DNA from: Frankiaceae bacterium
Lineage (GTDB): Bacteria > Actinomycetota > Actinomycetes > JAFAQI01
Length of the DNA: 49,527 nt
Assembly: GCA_030840525.1 (NCBI GenBank)
Contig: JAVEEI010000189.1
Coordinates: 1-49,527 of the forward strand
Direction of reading: 5' to 3'
Shown here: piece by piece, positions 33,645-41,596 of the stretch
How positions within the stretch are numbered: position 1 is the first letter of the stretch
Layout of the letters: every line of letters begins with the position of its first letter
Translations under genes and position numbers: made by a program
The notes under the pieces: model-generated
Seen by the model: only the letters and a program-made list of their open reading frames with translations
Told to the model about the DNA's origin: nothing
Database searches by the model: none

Positions 33645-33812
33645 ATGCGAACGACGGGCGCTGCGCTCGGAGCGCTGCTGCTGGCCGCCGTCACGGTCGC
33701 CGGGGCGGCGCCTGCGTCGGCCTCGGAGCCGATCTACCCGGTGATCTGCCTACACATGATCCTGCCGGGCGGGGTCCCGCTGCCCGAGGTCTGCCTGCCC
33801 TATCCGTTCTAG
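33645..33812 (+). CDS. Small secreted Cys-containing peptide (55 aa precursor)
   Basis: Not recognised. It has 55 residues: a Sec signal peptide (1-26, MRTTGAALGALLLAAVTVAG then APASA) and a mature peptide of about 29 residues with two cysteines eleven residues apart (VICLHM and EVCLPYPF), rich in Pro, Ile and Leu. The ribosome site AAGGAGG ends 4 nt before the ATG, stronger than most sites in this window. It diverges from the sigma/membrane-tail gene by 130 nt and is followed 131 nt later by a second secreted protein. A signalling or antimicrobial peptide, or a small wall component, are possibilities. Confidence 0.75.
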   Translation: MRTTGAALGALLLAAVTVAGAAPASASEPIYPVICLHMILPGGVPLPEVCLPYPF

Positions 33813-33943
33813 CCGGCGGCCCAAGAAAATTCTTTCCGCGGATTTTGCGTATCCGGTCGTCCGGCGGCGACTACGAGGCGCGGACCCAACCGGCCGCACC
33901 TCCAGCACGTCGCCACCAGCGACCCCAGAAAGGACATTGCTTC

Positions 33944-34312
33944 ATGCGCAAGACCCTCACCACACTCGCCGTCACCGCGACCGCGTTCGCCGTGCCGATG
34001 CTCGGCGCCGGCACCGCGCACGCCGACACTGTCGGCACCTCGGTGCCGCCGCTGGTCACCAACAGCTGCGCCGGCGCGTTCCTCGGAGTCGACGGCTACG
34101 GCGCCTGCGCGACCACCTCGTCCAGCGTCTCCGTCTTCCCGGGCGCGGTCGTGTGGACCCCGGGTGTCCCGAAGGAATACGTGAACACCCCGGCGATCGG
34201 GCCGGTCCCGGCGCAGGCGATTGGCACGCCGATCGTCCCCAGCGAGGGTGTGACCATCCCGCCGATCACCGTGTCGGCCCCGTGGGTCGCCATCTGCACC
34301 GGCGGCTGCTAG
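33944..34312 (+). CDS. Small secreted protein with four Cys (122 aa precursor)
   Basis: Not recognised. A clear Sec signal peptide (1-27, MRKTLTTLAVTATAFAVPML, cleavage after AHA) leads into a mature chain of about 95 residues that is Val/Pro/Thr-rich with no basic or acidic clusters. Four cysteines occur (TNSCAG, GACATT, and two in the terminal AICTGGC), enough for two disulfides. AGAAAGGA lies about 9 nt before the ATG at 33944. A very stable hairpin follows the stop. It shares export and a Pro/Val/Cys-rich character with the 55-aa peptide just upstream, suggesting a common programme, perhaps the nearby sigma factor. Confidence 0.8.
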   Translation: MRKTLTTLAVTATAFAVPMLGAGTAHADTVGTSVPPLVTNSCAGAFLGVDGYGACATTSSSVSVFPGAVVWTPGVPKEYVNTPAIGPVPAQAIGTPIVPSEGVTIPPITVSAPWVAICTGGC

Positions 34313-34342
34313 CCGGCGCAGGCACTCGCCAGCGGATCCCTT

Positions 34343-34384
34343 CCACGCCTCGCGCAGCCCGGCAATGGGTTGCGCGAGGCGTGG
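34343..34384. terminator. Bidirectional terminator hairpin (about 18 bp)
   Basis: CCACGCCTCGCGCA (34343-34356) pairs perfectly with TGCGCGAGGCGTGG (34371-34384). Inside, GCCC (34357-34360) pairs with GGGT (34367-34370) around the 6-nt loop GGCAAT. It separates the plus-strand secreted protein from the minus-strand phosphotransferase. Confidence 0.85.
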
Positions 34385-34413
34385 CCCGTTGCGGCGGTGA
34401 CTCCGGTCGCCGA

Positions 34414-35328
34414 TCAGTTCGCCGGCCCGGACACGATGTAGGCCGTCCTCGCGGCGAGGAAGCGCTCGGCCCGGTCGACGCGCTGCGGGTCGTCGATGAG
34501 ATCCCAGTCGTCTTCCATGACTTTCGCGACGTCCCAGTACGGGTCGTGTCGCTGGCCGGTGCGCCGCTCGTAGGCGTTGACGAAGGCGTCTGCTGCCTCC
34601 GGACCTACCCACGCGGCGAGGTTCCACCGGCAGGTCGCGACGTCGATTCCGGGCGGGCCAGCGCACGCGTTCGCCCAGTCGACGACACCGCCCAGCCGGC
34701 CGCGCACCCACAGCACGTTGCCCGGGTGGAAGTCGCGGTGCACGAACGTCGGCGCGAACGCCGGCTCCGCCGACCGCCAGATCTCGAGCGCGTCGGCCCA
34801 ACGGCCGGGAGCGCGGCAGCCGCGCGGCGGCCGGGTCGACGTCGCGCGGTACCACGGCACATAGCGATGCGGGAACCCAACGCCGTCGACGGCGTGAATG
34901 TCCGCCGCCGCAGCCGCCAGCGCCTCCGGGTCCGCCCGCGCATCGGGCCGGCCGGGCAGTCGCGTCATCAGCAGCGCCGGTACGCCGTCGCCGATCTCGG
35001 CGCCGTACGGGTCCGCGGCGACGAGCGCGGGTACCGGCAGTCCGCGGGCGTGCGCGTACGTCAACGCGTCGGCCTCGCGCGCCGGCGCCTCCGGCTCGGT
35101 GGTGAGAAACTGCGGCCACACGTACCGCCGCAACACCACCGACCCGCCGCCGGCCAACCGCAGCTCGTGCACGGCGGACGACGACGCACCCGGCATCCGA
35201 CGTACGGCGACGACGCGCGCGTTCGTCTGCCGGCGCACCCACTCGCGCGCCGCGGCCGGCACCGGCGTACGGCGCAGTACCGCCGGCAGCTCGGACGCAG
35301 CGCGGTGGTTGGGATGCCGCGAGGTCAC
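34414..35328 (-). CDS. Aminoglycoside phosphotransferase (APH)-family kinase
   Basis: 304 residues with a protein-kinase-like fold. The N-lobe has RRMPGASSSAVHELRLAGGG, the catalytic loop is HRDFHPGNVLW (HxDxxxxN) and the Mg2+ Asp is in GGVVDWANACAG. Members phosphorylate aminoglycosides, macrolides, homoserine, choline and other small molecules, and most chromosomal copies are not resistance genes. The GTG at 35328 is the most upstream plausible start before the divergent acetyltransferase and has no ribosome site. There is no evidence for an antibiotic substrate. Confidence 0.85.
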   Translation of the reverse strand: MTSRHPNHRAASELPAVLRRTPVPAAAREWVRRQTNARVVAVRRMPGASSSAVHELRLAGGGSVVLRRYVWPQFLTTEPEAPAREADALTYAHARGLPVPALVAADPYGAEIGDGVPALLMTRLPGRPDARADPEALAAAAADIHAVDGVGFPHRYVPWYRATSTRPPRGCRAPGRWADALEIWRSAEPAFAPTFVHRDFHPGNVLWVRGRLGGVVDWANACAGPPGIDVATCRWNLAAWVGPEAADAFVNAYERRTGQRHDPYWDVAKVMEDDWDLIDDPQRVDRAERFLAARTAYIVSGPAN

Positions 35329-35331
35329 CGA

Positions 35332-35361
35332 GACATCATCGGCGGCGACATCATCGGCGGG
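35332..35361. repeat. Two-copy 15-bp tandem repeat in the divergent APH/GNAT spacer
   Basis: GACATCATCGGCGGC (35332-35346) is followed immediately by GACATCATCGGCGGG (35347-35361), differing at the last base. It fills most of the 51-nt gap between the two start codons, so it could hold a paired operator or be a small duplication. Confidence 0.7.
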
Positions 35362-35379
35362 CGCGAGACACTCGAACAC

Positions 35380-35874
35380 GTGCGGACCGTTTTCGAGACC
35401 GAGCGCCTCGTCGTCACGCCGTGGCGCGACGACCACGCCGAAGCCGCGCACGCGGCGTACTCGCAACCCGAGTTCGTCCGCTACCTCGGCAACCCGGCGC
35501 CGCACCCCGACCTCGCCTATACCCGCGCGTGGGTCGCGCGCATCACCGACGGGTTCTGGGCGGTCGAGGCGAAGTCGGCGCGCGAGCTCGTCGGCGCCGC
35601 CGTACTCAAGCCGCTGCCCGGCGGCGACGGCGAGTGGGAGGTCGGCTGGCACGTCTTCCCCGCGCACCAGCGGCAGGGTTACGCCACCGAGATCGGCCGC
35701 GGCGGGATCCGGCACGGATTTTCCAATGGCCTCAACGAAATCTACGCCATCGTGCGCCCCGAGAACGCGCCGTCGCTGGCCGTCGCGCGCAAGCTCGGCA
35801 TGCAGCCGCTCGGGCAGACGGACCGCTACTGCGGCGTGACCGCGGAGCTGTTCGTCATCCGTCCCGGCGACTGA
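35380..35874 (+). CDS. GNAT-family N-acetyltransferase (RimJ/RimL type)
   Basis: 164 residues. N-terminal FETERLVVTPWRDDHAEAAH is the RimJ/RimL-type start. The acetyl-CoA loop is WHVFPAHQRQGYATEIGRGG (R/Q-x-x-G-x-A), and the C-terminal PENAPSLAVARKLGMQPLG is the subfamily signature. Substrate unknown. The GTG at 35380 has GACACT 7 nt upstream, consistent with a leaderless message; an ATG at 35313 would run through the tandem repeat. It overlaps the convergent phosphodiesterase-like gene by 20 nt at its 3' end. Confidence 0.9.
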   Translation: MRTVFETERLVVTPWRDDHAEAAHAAYSQPEFVRYLGNPAPHPDLAYTRAWVARITDGFWAVEAKSARELVGAAVLKPLPGGDGEWEVGWHVFPAHQRQGYATEIGRGGIRHGFSNGLNEIYAIVRPENAPSLAVARKLGMQPLGQTDRYCGVTAELFVIRPGD

Positions 35875-37003
35875 CCAGCAGCGGGACCAGCAGCTCTTCG
35901 TCGGTCACCGACCCGTGCTGTCCGGGCATCGCCGCCAGCCTCGGCAGCCGGCGCCGCTCGACGACACCGGCCGGCCCGAGTGACACCGCGACCACGTCAC
36001 CGATCCGCCGCGCAGCCGCCGGTGACACCGACGGCCCGAACAGCCCCGCGTCGACCGCCTCGTCGCGGCTGCCGACCCACCACCCGTCGCCGAGCACCGA
36101 GGTCCAGGCCGCGGCCACGTCGGCCGCCGCGCCGGCGACACAGTGCACGTACCGCGCCCTCGGCTCGCCGGCCAGCGCGACGACACCGTCGCGAAGCTGC
36201 GGCACGGTGTCGGCGTCGACCTTCGCGTCCTCCGGCACGAGCACCATGCCGTGGTCCGCGGTGACGACGAGCGTCGTCTCCGGCGGCAGCCCGGCGGCCA
36301 GCCGCTCGGCCAGCCGGTCGACGACGGCGAGCTGCTCCCGCCACGACTCGGTGTCCGGGCCGCGCATGTGCCCGACGAGATCGAGCGCGCTCACGTACAC
36401 GTACACCAACGACCGGAAACCGAGCGACGACGCCTCGACGGCACGCGCGACCGCGTCGCCCTCCGCCAGCGTCCCGCCCCAGCGGCCGCCGCGTAGCACC
36501 GCGCGGGTCAGGCCGCTGCCGGCGAAGTTGTCGAACGTGCAGATCGACGTCGCGACCCCGGCCGCCGCGGCCCGCTCCCACACCGTCGGTCGCGGCTGCA
36601 CCACCTCGGGCACCAGCCGGTCGCGCAGGTCGTCGCCGGCACCGACCGACCGCCAGGCCAGCCAGTTCACGACCGCGTCGACCTCGTCGACGTACGACGT
36701 GTAGCCGGTCAGCCCGTGCTCGCCGGTCGCCAACCCGGTGCCGAGCGACGACAGGCTCGCGACCGTCGTCGCCGGGAACCCCGCCGGGATCGGGCGGCTC
36801 ACCAACGAGGCGAGAAACGGCGCGACGTCGGCGTGCCGCTGCAGCTGCATCCAGCCGAGACCGTCGACGAGAAACACACACGCGCGCGCGGTGGAGCCGA
36901 TGCCGAACCGGTCGATCTCGTCCGGCACGCCGAGCGCGGCGAGCAGCGACGTACCGACGTCGGCGAGGGTGCCGTCGGCGTACGGGATCGTGAGCCCGGT
37001 CAT
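35855..37003 (-). CDS. Alkaline phosphatase-superfamily nucleotide pyrophosphatase/phosphodiesterase
   Basis: 382 residues. Metal and nucleophile motifs of the NPP/type I phosphodiesterase group are present: CVFLVDGLGWMQLQ, FPATTVASLSSLGTGLATG with the nucleophile Thr, YVSALDLVGHMRGPDT and TLVVTADHGMVLV. It is predicted cytoplasmic (no signal peptide). It hydrolyses phosphodiester or nucleotide bonds of unknown substrate. The ATG at 37003 overlaps the AlaX-like stop by 4 nt (ATGA), so the two genes are coupled; the 3' end overlaps the GNAT gene. Confidence 0.88.
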   Translation of the reverse strand: MTGLTIPYADGTLADVGTSLLAALGVPDEIDRFGIGSTARACVFLVDGLGWMQLQRHADVAPFLASLVSRPIPAGFPATTVASLSSLGTGLATGEHGLTGYTSYVDEVDAVVNWLAWRSVGAGDDLRDRLVPEVVQPRPTVWERAAAAGVATSICTFDNFAGSGLTRAVLRGGRWGGTLAEGDAVARAVEASSLGFRSLVYVYVSALDLVGHMRGPDTESWREQLAVVDRLAERLAAGLPPETTLVVTADHGMVLVPEDAKVDADTVPQLRDGVVALAGEPRARYVHCVAGAAADVAAAWTSVLGDGWWVGSRDEAVDAGLFGPSVSPAAARRIGDVVAVSLGPAGVVERRRLPRLAAMPGQHGSVTDEELLVPLLVSRRDG

Positions 37004-37722
37004 GCCGGCAGCCGGAGCCGCAACCGCCGAAAACCCTTGCCTTTGTTCTCTATTTTGACGATCTCGAGGCCGCGGATGAACGACGTCGATGCGACGTGGG
37101 TGCCGCCGTCGGCTTCGACGTCGAGGCCGACGATGTCGACCAGCCGCACCTGCTCCAGGCGTGTCGGCAGCAGGTCGCGCGCGGCCACCGCGACCTGCTC
37201 GATCGCGAACGCCTCCGCCGCCGGCACCTCGCGCACCTCGATCGCGCGGTCGGCCACGATCTCGGCGAGGCACGCCTCTTGAACGCGGTCGCGGAAGCCC
37301 TCGGGGACCTCTGGCAGGTCGAAGTCCATCCGGCCTTCGAGCGGCTTCATGTCGGCGCTCGTCACCGGCAGCCGCCAGTCGCGATAGATCACGCCGTTGA
37401 GCAGGTGCAGCGCACTATGCGTCCGCATGAGCGCCGTACGTCGTTCGTCGTCGAGCGCGCCCCGCACGTTGGTCCCGGCGGGCGGGAGGGGATCGCCGTC
37501 GACCGGCAGCAGGTAGACGTCGTCGGCGGTCTTGCGCGCGCCGGCGATCCGGGTCTGCACCCCACCCCAGAGCAACACACCCTCGTCCGGCGGCTGCCCG
37601 CCGCCGCCGGGGAAGAACGCGGACCGGTCGAGCACGATCCCGTCGTCCGGGTCGCTCGACAGGACGGTCGCGTCCCACTCGCGCAGAGTCGCGTCGGTCA
37701 GCTCCAGCCGCAGGGTGCCCAC
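37000..37722 (-). CDS. Alanyl-tRNA editing protein, AlaX type
   Basis: 240 residues. A free-standing editing domain that hydrolyses mischarged seryl- or glycyl-tRNA-Ala. N-terminal FPGGGGQPPDEG is the AlaX-type Gly-rich loop. The zinc site includes His-x3-His in RTHSALHLLNG. The second half, where AlaRS has Cys-Gly-Gly-Thr-His, reads ADGGTHVASTS, so an Asp replaces the usual zinc Cys while the His is kept. The start MGTLRLELTD at 37722 has no close ribosome site. It is the first gene of a coupled pair with the phosphodiesterase. Confidence 0.9.
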   Translation of the reverse strand: MGTLRLELTDATLREWDATVLSSDPDDGIVLDRSAFFPGGGGQPPDEGVLLWGGVQTRIAGARKTADDVYLLPVDGDPLPPAGTNVRGALDDERRTALMRTHSALHLLNGVIYRDWRLPVTSADMKPLEGRMDFDLPEVPEGFRDRVQEACLAEIVADRAIEVREVPAAEAFAIEQVAVAARDLLPTRLEQVRLVDIVGLDVEADGGTHVASTSFIRGLEIVKIENKGKGFRRLRLRLPA

Positions 37723-37757
37723 GTTTGGGAGGTTACGTGGCGTGGCATGACCGGCAC

Positions 37758-38006
37758 ATGCCCCTCGTGCTGCTGCGTGGCGGCTCCCGCGACGGCGAGA
37801 GCACGACCGTCGACGAGTCGGTGGAGCGGCTGCTCGCCGCGTCCCACGCCCCCGGTCTGATCGACGTCTACGACCGCAGCGACGAGCTCGAGCACGTCGC
37901 CGGCAACGACGAGGACGCGCTCGTCTACGTCTTCAGCGGCCAGGAGTCGGCGGCCGAGGTGCCGGTCGCCAACCTGCACATGCCGCACACGCCCGGTTAC
38001 GCCTGA
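37758..38006 (+). CDS. Small conserved hypothetical protein (82 aa)
   Basis: Not recognised. 82 residues, acidic, no signal or membrane segment. The opening MPLVLLRGGSRDGESTTVDE and the central DELEHVAGNDEDALVYVFSG look like a small alpha/beta domain. It diverges from the AlaX-like gene and converges on the DUF2516 gene, overlapping it by 10 nt. Coding-type third-position GC bias supports it as a gene. Function unknown. Confidence 0.65.
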   Translation: MPLVLLRGGSRDGESTTVDESVERLLAASHAPGLIDVYDRSDELEHVAGNDEDALVYVFSGQESAAEVPVANLHMPHTPGYA

Positions 38007-38263
38007 CGGACCGCGGGCCGTACGTCGAGCAGGTAGACCAGCGCGGCGACGAGGCCGAGGACGGCGAAGAAACCGCCGAACGTCGTCAGCACCGCCACGG
38101 CGAGGATCACCGTCCAGATCACCTTCGTCTGCTTGCCGGTCATCACGAACGCGCGCTCCGGCACCGTAAGGCAGTCGATCAGCGCGAACACCTTCACGAT
38201 CAGCATGCCGACGAACAACACCAAGAAGATCCCGCGCAACGGCAACAGCGTGTACGAGCTCAT
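37997..38263 (-). CDS. DUF2516 family membrane protein
   Basis: 88 residues with two to three membrane segments: about 9-30 (GIFLVLFVGMLIVKVFALID) and about 47-80. The Thr-Lys-x-x-W and Asp-Cys-Leu motifs (DCLTVPERAF, GKQTKVIWTVILA) are typical of DUF2516. As I recall, in M. tuberculosis the DUF2516 gene lies next to hbhA and an XRE regulator; here these lie 4 kb away on the same strand, so the old linkage is partly kept. The ATG at 38263 has GGAGGGG just upstream. Function unknown. Confidence 0.9.
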   Translation of the reverse strand: MSSYTLLPLRGIFLVLFVGMLIVKVFALIDCLTVPERAFVMTGKQTKVIWTVILAVAVLTTFGGFFAVLGLVAALVYLLDVRPAVRQA

Positions 38264-38312
38264 GACCCCTCCCTGACGACCACCACGGTATGCCGACTGC
38301 GACACTCGCGGT

Positions 38313-38717
38313 GTGCTGCCCATCACCGCCGACGGGATCCGGCTGTTCCTGCACGTCCTCGCGGCGACGGTCTGGGTCGGCGGCCAGATCACCCTCGGCG
38401 CACTCGTGCCGGCGCTGCGCGGAGCCGGCGCCGACGTGCCGCGGCTCGCGGCCCGCGCGTTCGGCCGGATCGCATGGACGGCGTTCGCGGTCCTCGTCCT
38501 CACCGGGATCTGGAACATCGCCGCCGCCCACCACACGAACGCCAACGGCTACCAGGTCACCCTCGGCCTCAAGCTCGCCGCCGTACTGCTGTCCGGTGTC
38601 GCGGCGTACGCGCACCAGCGGGCGAAGTCGCGGGTCGTGCTGGCCGCCGGCGGTGCGGCCGCGGCGCTGTTCTCGGTCGTCGCGGTGTTCCTCGGCGTCG
38701 TACTCGTCGAGCACTGA
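38313..38717 (+). CDS. CopD-like membrane protein
   Basis: 134 residues with four membrane segments, matching a CopD domain: FLHVLAATVWVGGQITLGAL with a conserved His and Trp, then WTAFAVLVLTGIWNIAAAHH. CopD domains are linked to copper uptake or to membrane redox proteins; the free-standing short form is common in actinomycetes and of unproven role. The GTG at 38313 follows GACACT by 6 nt with no ribosome site, fitting a leaderless mRNA. It converges on the M48 protease gene. Confidence 0.85.
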   Translation: MLPITADGIRLFLHVLAATVWVGGQITLGALVPALRGAGADVPRLAARAFGRIAWTAFAVLVLTGIWNIAAAHHTNANGYQVTLGLKLAAVLLSGVAAYAHQRAKSRVVLAAGGAAAALFSVVAVFLGVVLVEH

Positions 38718-38735
38718 GCGGCCGCGCGCCCGACG

Positions 38736-39968
38736 TTACGGCGCGTGCTGGCGCTCCCAGTCCCGCGCCATCGCGATGCGTTCCGGCGCGGACGGGTGGT
38801 CGAAGAACAACACGTAGAGCACCGTCGACGGTCGTAGGTCGTCGAGACCGGTGACCGCCAGCTTGCGCTGCGCAGCGACGAACGTCTCGGGGTCGCGGGT
38901 CAACGCGAGCGCATGCGCGTCGGCCCGCGCTTCGATATGCCGGCTGATGAGGTTGGACAGCGGGCTGACCGCGAACCCGACGACCGCGTACGCCGCGAGC
39001 ACCAGCGGCACCGAGCGTGCCCGCGCGACCCGGTCGCCGGCGAGCAGGAACAGCGCGCACATCGCGGCGGCGACCGCGAGCGCGCCTTCGACAGTCCCGG
39101 TCAGTACGTCGTCGTGCTTCGCGTGCCCGAGCTCGTGCGCGGCGACGACGAGAATCTCCTGCGGCGTGTCCTTCGCCAGCAGCGTGTCGTCGAGCACCAG
39201 CCGCCGGCTCGCACCGAACCCCGAGACGTGCGCGTTCTCCGCCGTAGTACGCCGGCTCGCATCGGACACGAGGATGTCGCCGAGCGGCTGGTGGTCGCGC
39301 GCGGCCATCGCCAGGATCCGGGTGCGCAACTCACCCGCCGGTAGCGAGTGGAACGAGTTGAACACCGGCTCGACGACGACCGGATACGCGAACGACCCGC
39401 CGACGACCAGTGCCGCACCGGCTCCAGCCGCGGCGACCCACCACCGGCGCGGGAACCGCCGGGCGAGCGCCATCACGACGAGCAGTACGACGAGCGTCCC
39501 GACGAGACCGACGGCGTATCCGCGGCCGACGTCGCTCCACCAGCCGCTCCAGCCCTGGGTGCTGAGCCCGAACCGGCGCAGGATGACTTCCTCGCGAGCG
39601 GCGAACGGCAGCGACGCGAGCGTCGTCACCAATGTCATGCCGACGGTCGCGGCGACGACCTGCACGACCCACCGCCGCCGCCGTAACCGGTCGACCGCGC
39701 GCGCGCCGATCGGGGTGAAGCCGAGCAGCGCCGGCACCAGCAGGCCGACGGCGAGACCGCTCAAGCCCCACGGCCGGATCTGGTCGTGGAACGCCGTTTC
39801 CCGCGCGACCTGTGCCGGGGTGAAGTCGGCCGCCGCGTCCGGCCGGACCGCGCCGCCGGGGACGTGACCCGGCAGCGGGTGCCAGGGAGTCGCGATGATC
39901 ACGAGCGCCGCAAAACCCAACAGCAGCAAGCACATCGTCACCGCGGCGGCGATCCGTGAGCGGCGCAC
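38736..39968 (-). CDS. M48-family (Ste24/HtpX-type) membrane metalloprotease
   Basis: 410 residues with several membrane segments (at about 9-28, 68-85, 105-125, 160-180, 195-215 and later). The zinc motif is HELGH in LVVAAHELGHAKHDD, with the third ligand in EARADAHAL. It resembles CAAX prenyl protease 1-like bacterial proteins that degrade or process membrane proteins. The GTG at 39968 follows CACAGT by 6 nt, the same -10 word as seen for the CDF gene. It diverges from the deacetylase gene. Confidence 0.9.
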   Translation of the reverse strand: MRRSRIAAAVTMCLLLLGFAALVIIATPWHPLPGHVPGGAVRPDAAADFTPAQVARETAFHDQIRPWGLSGLAVGLLVPALLGFTPIGARAVDRLRRRRWVVQVVAATVGMTLVTTLASLPFAAREEVILRRFGLSTQGWSGWWSDVGRGYAVGLVGTLVVLLVVMALARRFPRRWWVAAAGAGAALVVGGSFAYPVVVEPVFNSFHSLPAGELRTRILAMAARDHQPLGDILVSDASRRTTAENAHVSGFGASRRLVLDDTLLAKDTPQEILVVAAHELGHAKHDDVLTGTVEGALAVAAAMCALFLLAGDRVARARSVPLVLAAYAVVGFAVSPLSNLISRHIEARADAHALALTRDPETFVAAQRKLAVTGLDDLRPSTVLYVLFFDHPSAPERIAMARDWERQHAP

Positions 39969-39989
39969 GCACGTACTGTGGCAGACGTC

Positions 39990-41045
39990 ATGACGAACCT
40001 CGACGCGCGACTCACCCGCCGGGCGCTGATCGCCGCCGGGCTCGGCGCGGTCGCCGCGGCCTGCGCGAACGGCTCGAAGCGACCGGTCGCGTTGCCGACG
40101 CGGACGACCACCCCGTCTACGCCGTCACCTTCACCCACGGCGACCGCGACGACGCCGCCGCCGGATCCCGCGACGGTGAAGGCGAACGAGCTCGGCGTCA
40201 TCCCGGTGCTTATGCACCACCGTCTCGTCGACAAGGTCGAGAGCGAGTACGACATGACGGCGGCGTGGTTCCGGGCCGAGCTCGAGCGGCTGCTCGCCGA
40301 GGGCTACTACCCGGTGACGACGTTGCAGGTCGCGCGGCGCGACCTCGGCCACGTGCCGGCCGGCCGCGCGCCGGTCGTGCTCACGTTCGACGACTCGACT
40401 CGCGGCCAGCTGCACTACGCGAACGGCACGATTGCGAAGGACTCGGCCGTCGGCATGCTGGTCGACTTCGCCCGCGAGCACCCGGAGTTCCCCGCGGTCG
40501 CGTCGTTCTACCTCAACAAGGACCCGTTCGCGCTCGGCGACCCGCACCGTGTCGTCGCCGACCTCGCGAACCTCGGCATGGAGGTCGGCAACCACACGTA
40601 CGACCACGTGCCGCTGCGGCTGCCCGCGGCGAAAGTGCAGGAGCAGCTCGGCAAGCTCGCCGCGATGGTCGGCACCGCGGTGCCGGGGCTCGAGCCGCAC
40701 ACGATGGCGCTGCCGCTCGGTGTCGAGCCGTCGCTGCCGAAGCTCGCGCGGGCCGGCCGCTGGCGCGCGACGTCGTACCGCAACGAAGCGGTGCTGCTCG
40801 TCGGCGCCGAGCCGGCGCACTCGCCGTGGCACAAGTCGTGGAATCCCAACAAAGTTCCGCGGATTCGCTCGTCGTCGTACGGCGGCGGGAAGGGCGAGTT
40901 CCTGTCGACCTGGTGGCTCGACCAGATCAAGGCGAGTGCGGTCACGCGCTACGTCTCCGCCGGCAACCCGGGACATGTGACGTTCCCGAAGAAGTACGCC
41001 GACCGGCTGGCGCCGGCGTACCGCGGTGTCGCGGTCGCGTACTGA
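39990..41045 (+). CDS. Polysaccharide deacetylase-family lipoprotein
   Basis: 351 residues from ATG 39990; a GTG at 39978 would add four. The N-terminus (LTRRALIAAGLGAVAAACANG) carries a twin-arginine-like start and a lipobox with Cys about 22, then a Thr/Pro linker and the NodB-type domain (about 60-330). Motifs are VLTFDDSTRGQ (general base and metal Asp) and the metal His pair in GNHTYDHVPLRL. NodB enzymes remove acetyl groups from chitin, peptidoglycan or other glycans outside the membrane. The HPVLMHH-type start of the domain (PVLMHHRLVD) is present. Substrate unknown. Confidence 0.88.
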   Translation: MTNLDARLTRRALIAAGLGAVAAACANGSKRPVALPTRTTTPSTPSPSPTATATTPPPDPATVKANELGVIPVLMHHRLVDKVESEYDMTAAWFRAELERLLAEGYYPVTTLQVARRDLGHVPAGRAPVVLTFDDSTRGQLHYANGTIAKDSAVGMLVDFAREHPEFPAVASFYLNKDPFALGDPHRVVADLANLGMEVGNHTYDHVPLRLPAAKVQEQLGKLAAMVGTAVPGLEPHTMALPLGVEPSLPKLARAGRWRATSYRNEAVLLVGAEPAHSPWHKSWNPNKVPRIRSSSYGGGKGEFLSTWWLDQIKASAVTRYVSAGNPGHVTFPKKYADRLAPAYRGVAVAY

Positions 41046-41062
41046 GGTGGGAGGGTGGACGG

Positions 41063-41581
41063 ATGGCGCCACCCGACGACGACGAACGCGCGCGACTCGC
41101 CGAGCGGCGGGCCGAGCTCAAGGCCCGCTACGTCAAGCCGGTCGCAGACCGGCCGGCGACGAACGGCCGCGGCATCCACCACGCCGCGCTGATCTGTAGC
41201 GACGTCGAGCAGACGATCCGGTTCTACGACGGGCTGCTCGGCTTCCCGCTCGTCGAGCTGACCGAGAACCGCGACTACCCGGGGTCGTCGCACTTCTTCT
41301 TCGACCTCGGCAACTCGACGCTGCTCGGTTTCTTCGACTTCCCGGGACTCGGGCTGCAGCCGGCCGAGGAACGCATCGGCACCGTGCAGCACATCGCCAT
41401 CGGGGTGCCGCCGGACCGGCACGCCGAGCTGCGCGCGAAGCTCGACGCCGAAGGCGTGCCGTACGACGGCCCGCAGCGCGGCATCCCCGAGTCGCTCTAC
41501 TTGCGCGACCCCGACGGCATCGGCATCGAGCTGCTCGCCGACGAGCTCATGTACTTCGGCGGCGCCTACCTCGACCGCTGA
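41063..41581 (+). CDS. VOC-superfamily (glyoxalase/dioxygenase) protein
   Basis: 172 residues. After a 35-residue N-terminal extension, a two-module VOC fold follows: GIHHAALICSDVEQTIRFYD, LLGFPLVELTENRDYPGSSH, VQHIAIGVPPDRHAELRAKL and YLRDPDGIGIELLAD. Metal-binding positions are occupied by His (HHAAL, QHIAI) and Glu (GIELL). These proteins catalyse glyoxalase, extradiol dioxygenase or resistance reactions; the substrate cannot be read. The ATG at 41063 is preceded by GGGAGG, and the gene starts 17 nt after the deacetylase stop, so they may be co-transcribed. Confidence 0.9.
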   Translation: MAPPDDDERARLAERRAELKARYVKPVADRPATNGRGIHHAALICSDVEQTIRFYDGLLGFPLVELTENRDYPGSSHFFFDLGNSTLLGFFDFPGLGLQPAEERIGTVQHIAIGVPPDRHAELRAKLDAEGVPYDGPQRGIPESLYLRDPDGIGIELLADELMYFGGAYLDR

Positions 41582-41596
41582 CGGCTGGCATGGAAC

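Noticed and set aside
34414..35328. An aminoglycoside-resistance gene
   Set aside because: The kinase fold is shared by many metabolic enzymes, and there is no mobile element, resistance cluster or close match to known resistance enzymes that I can recognise.
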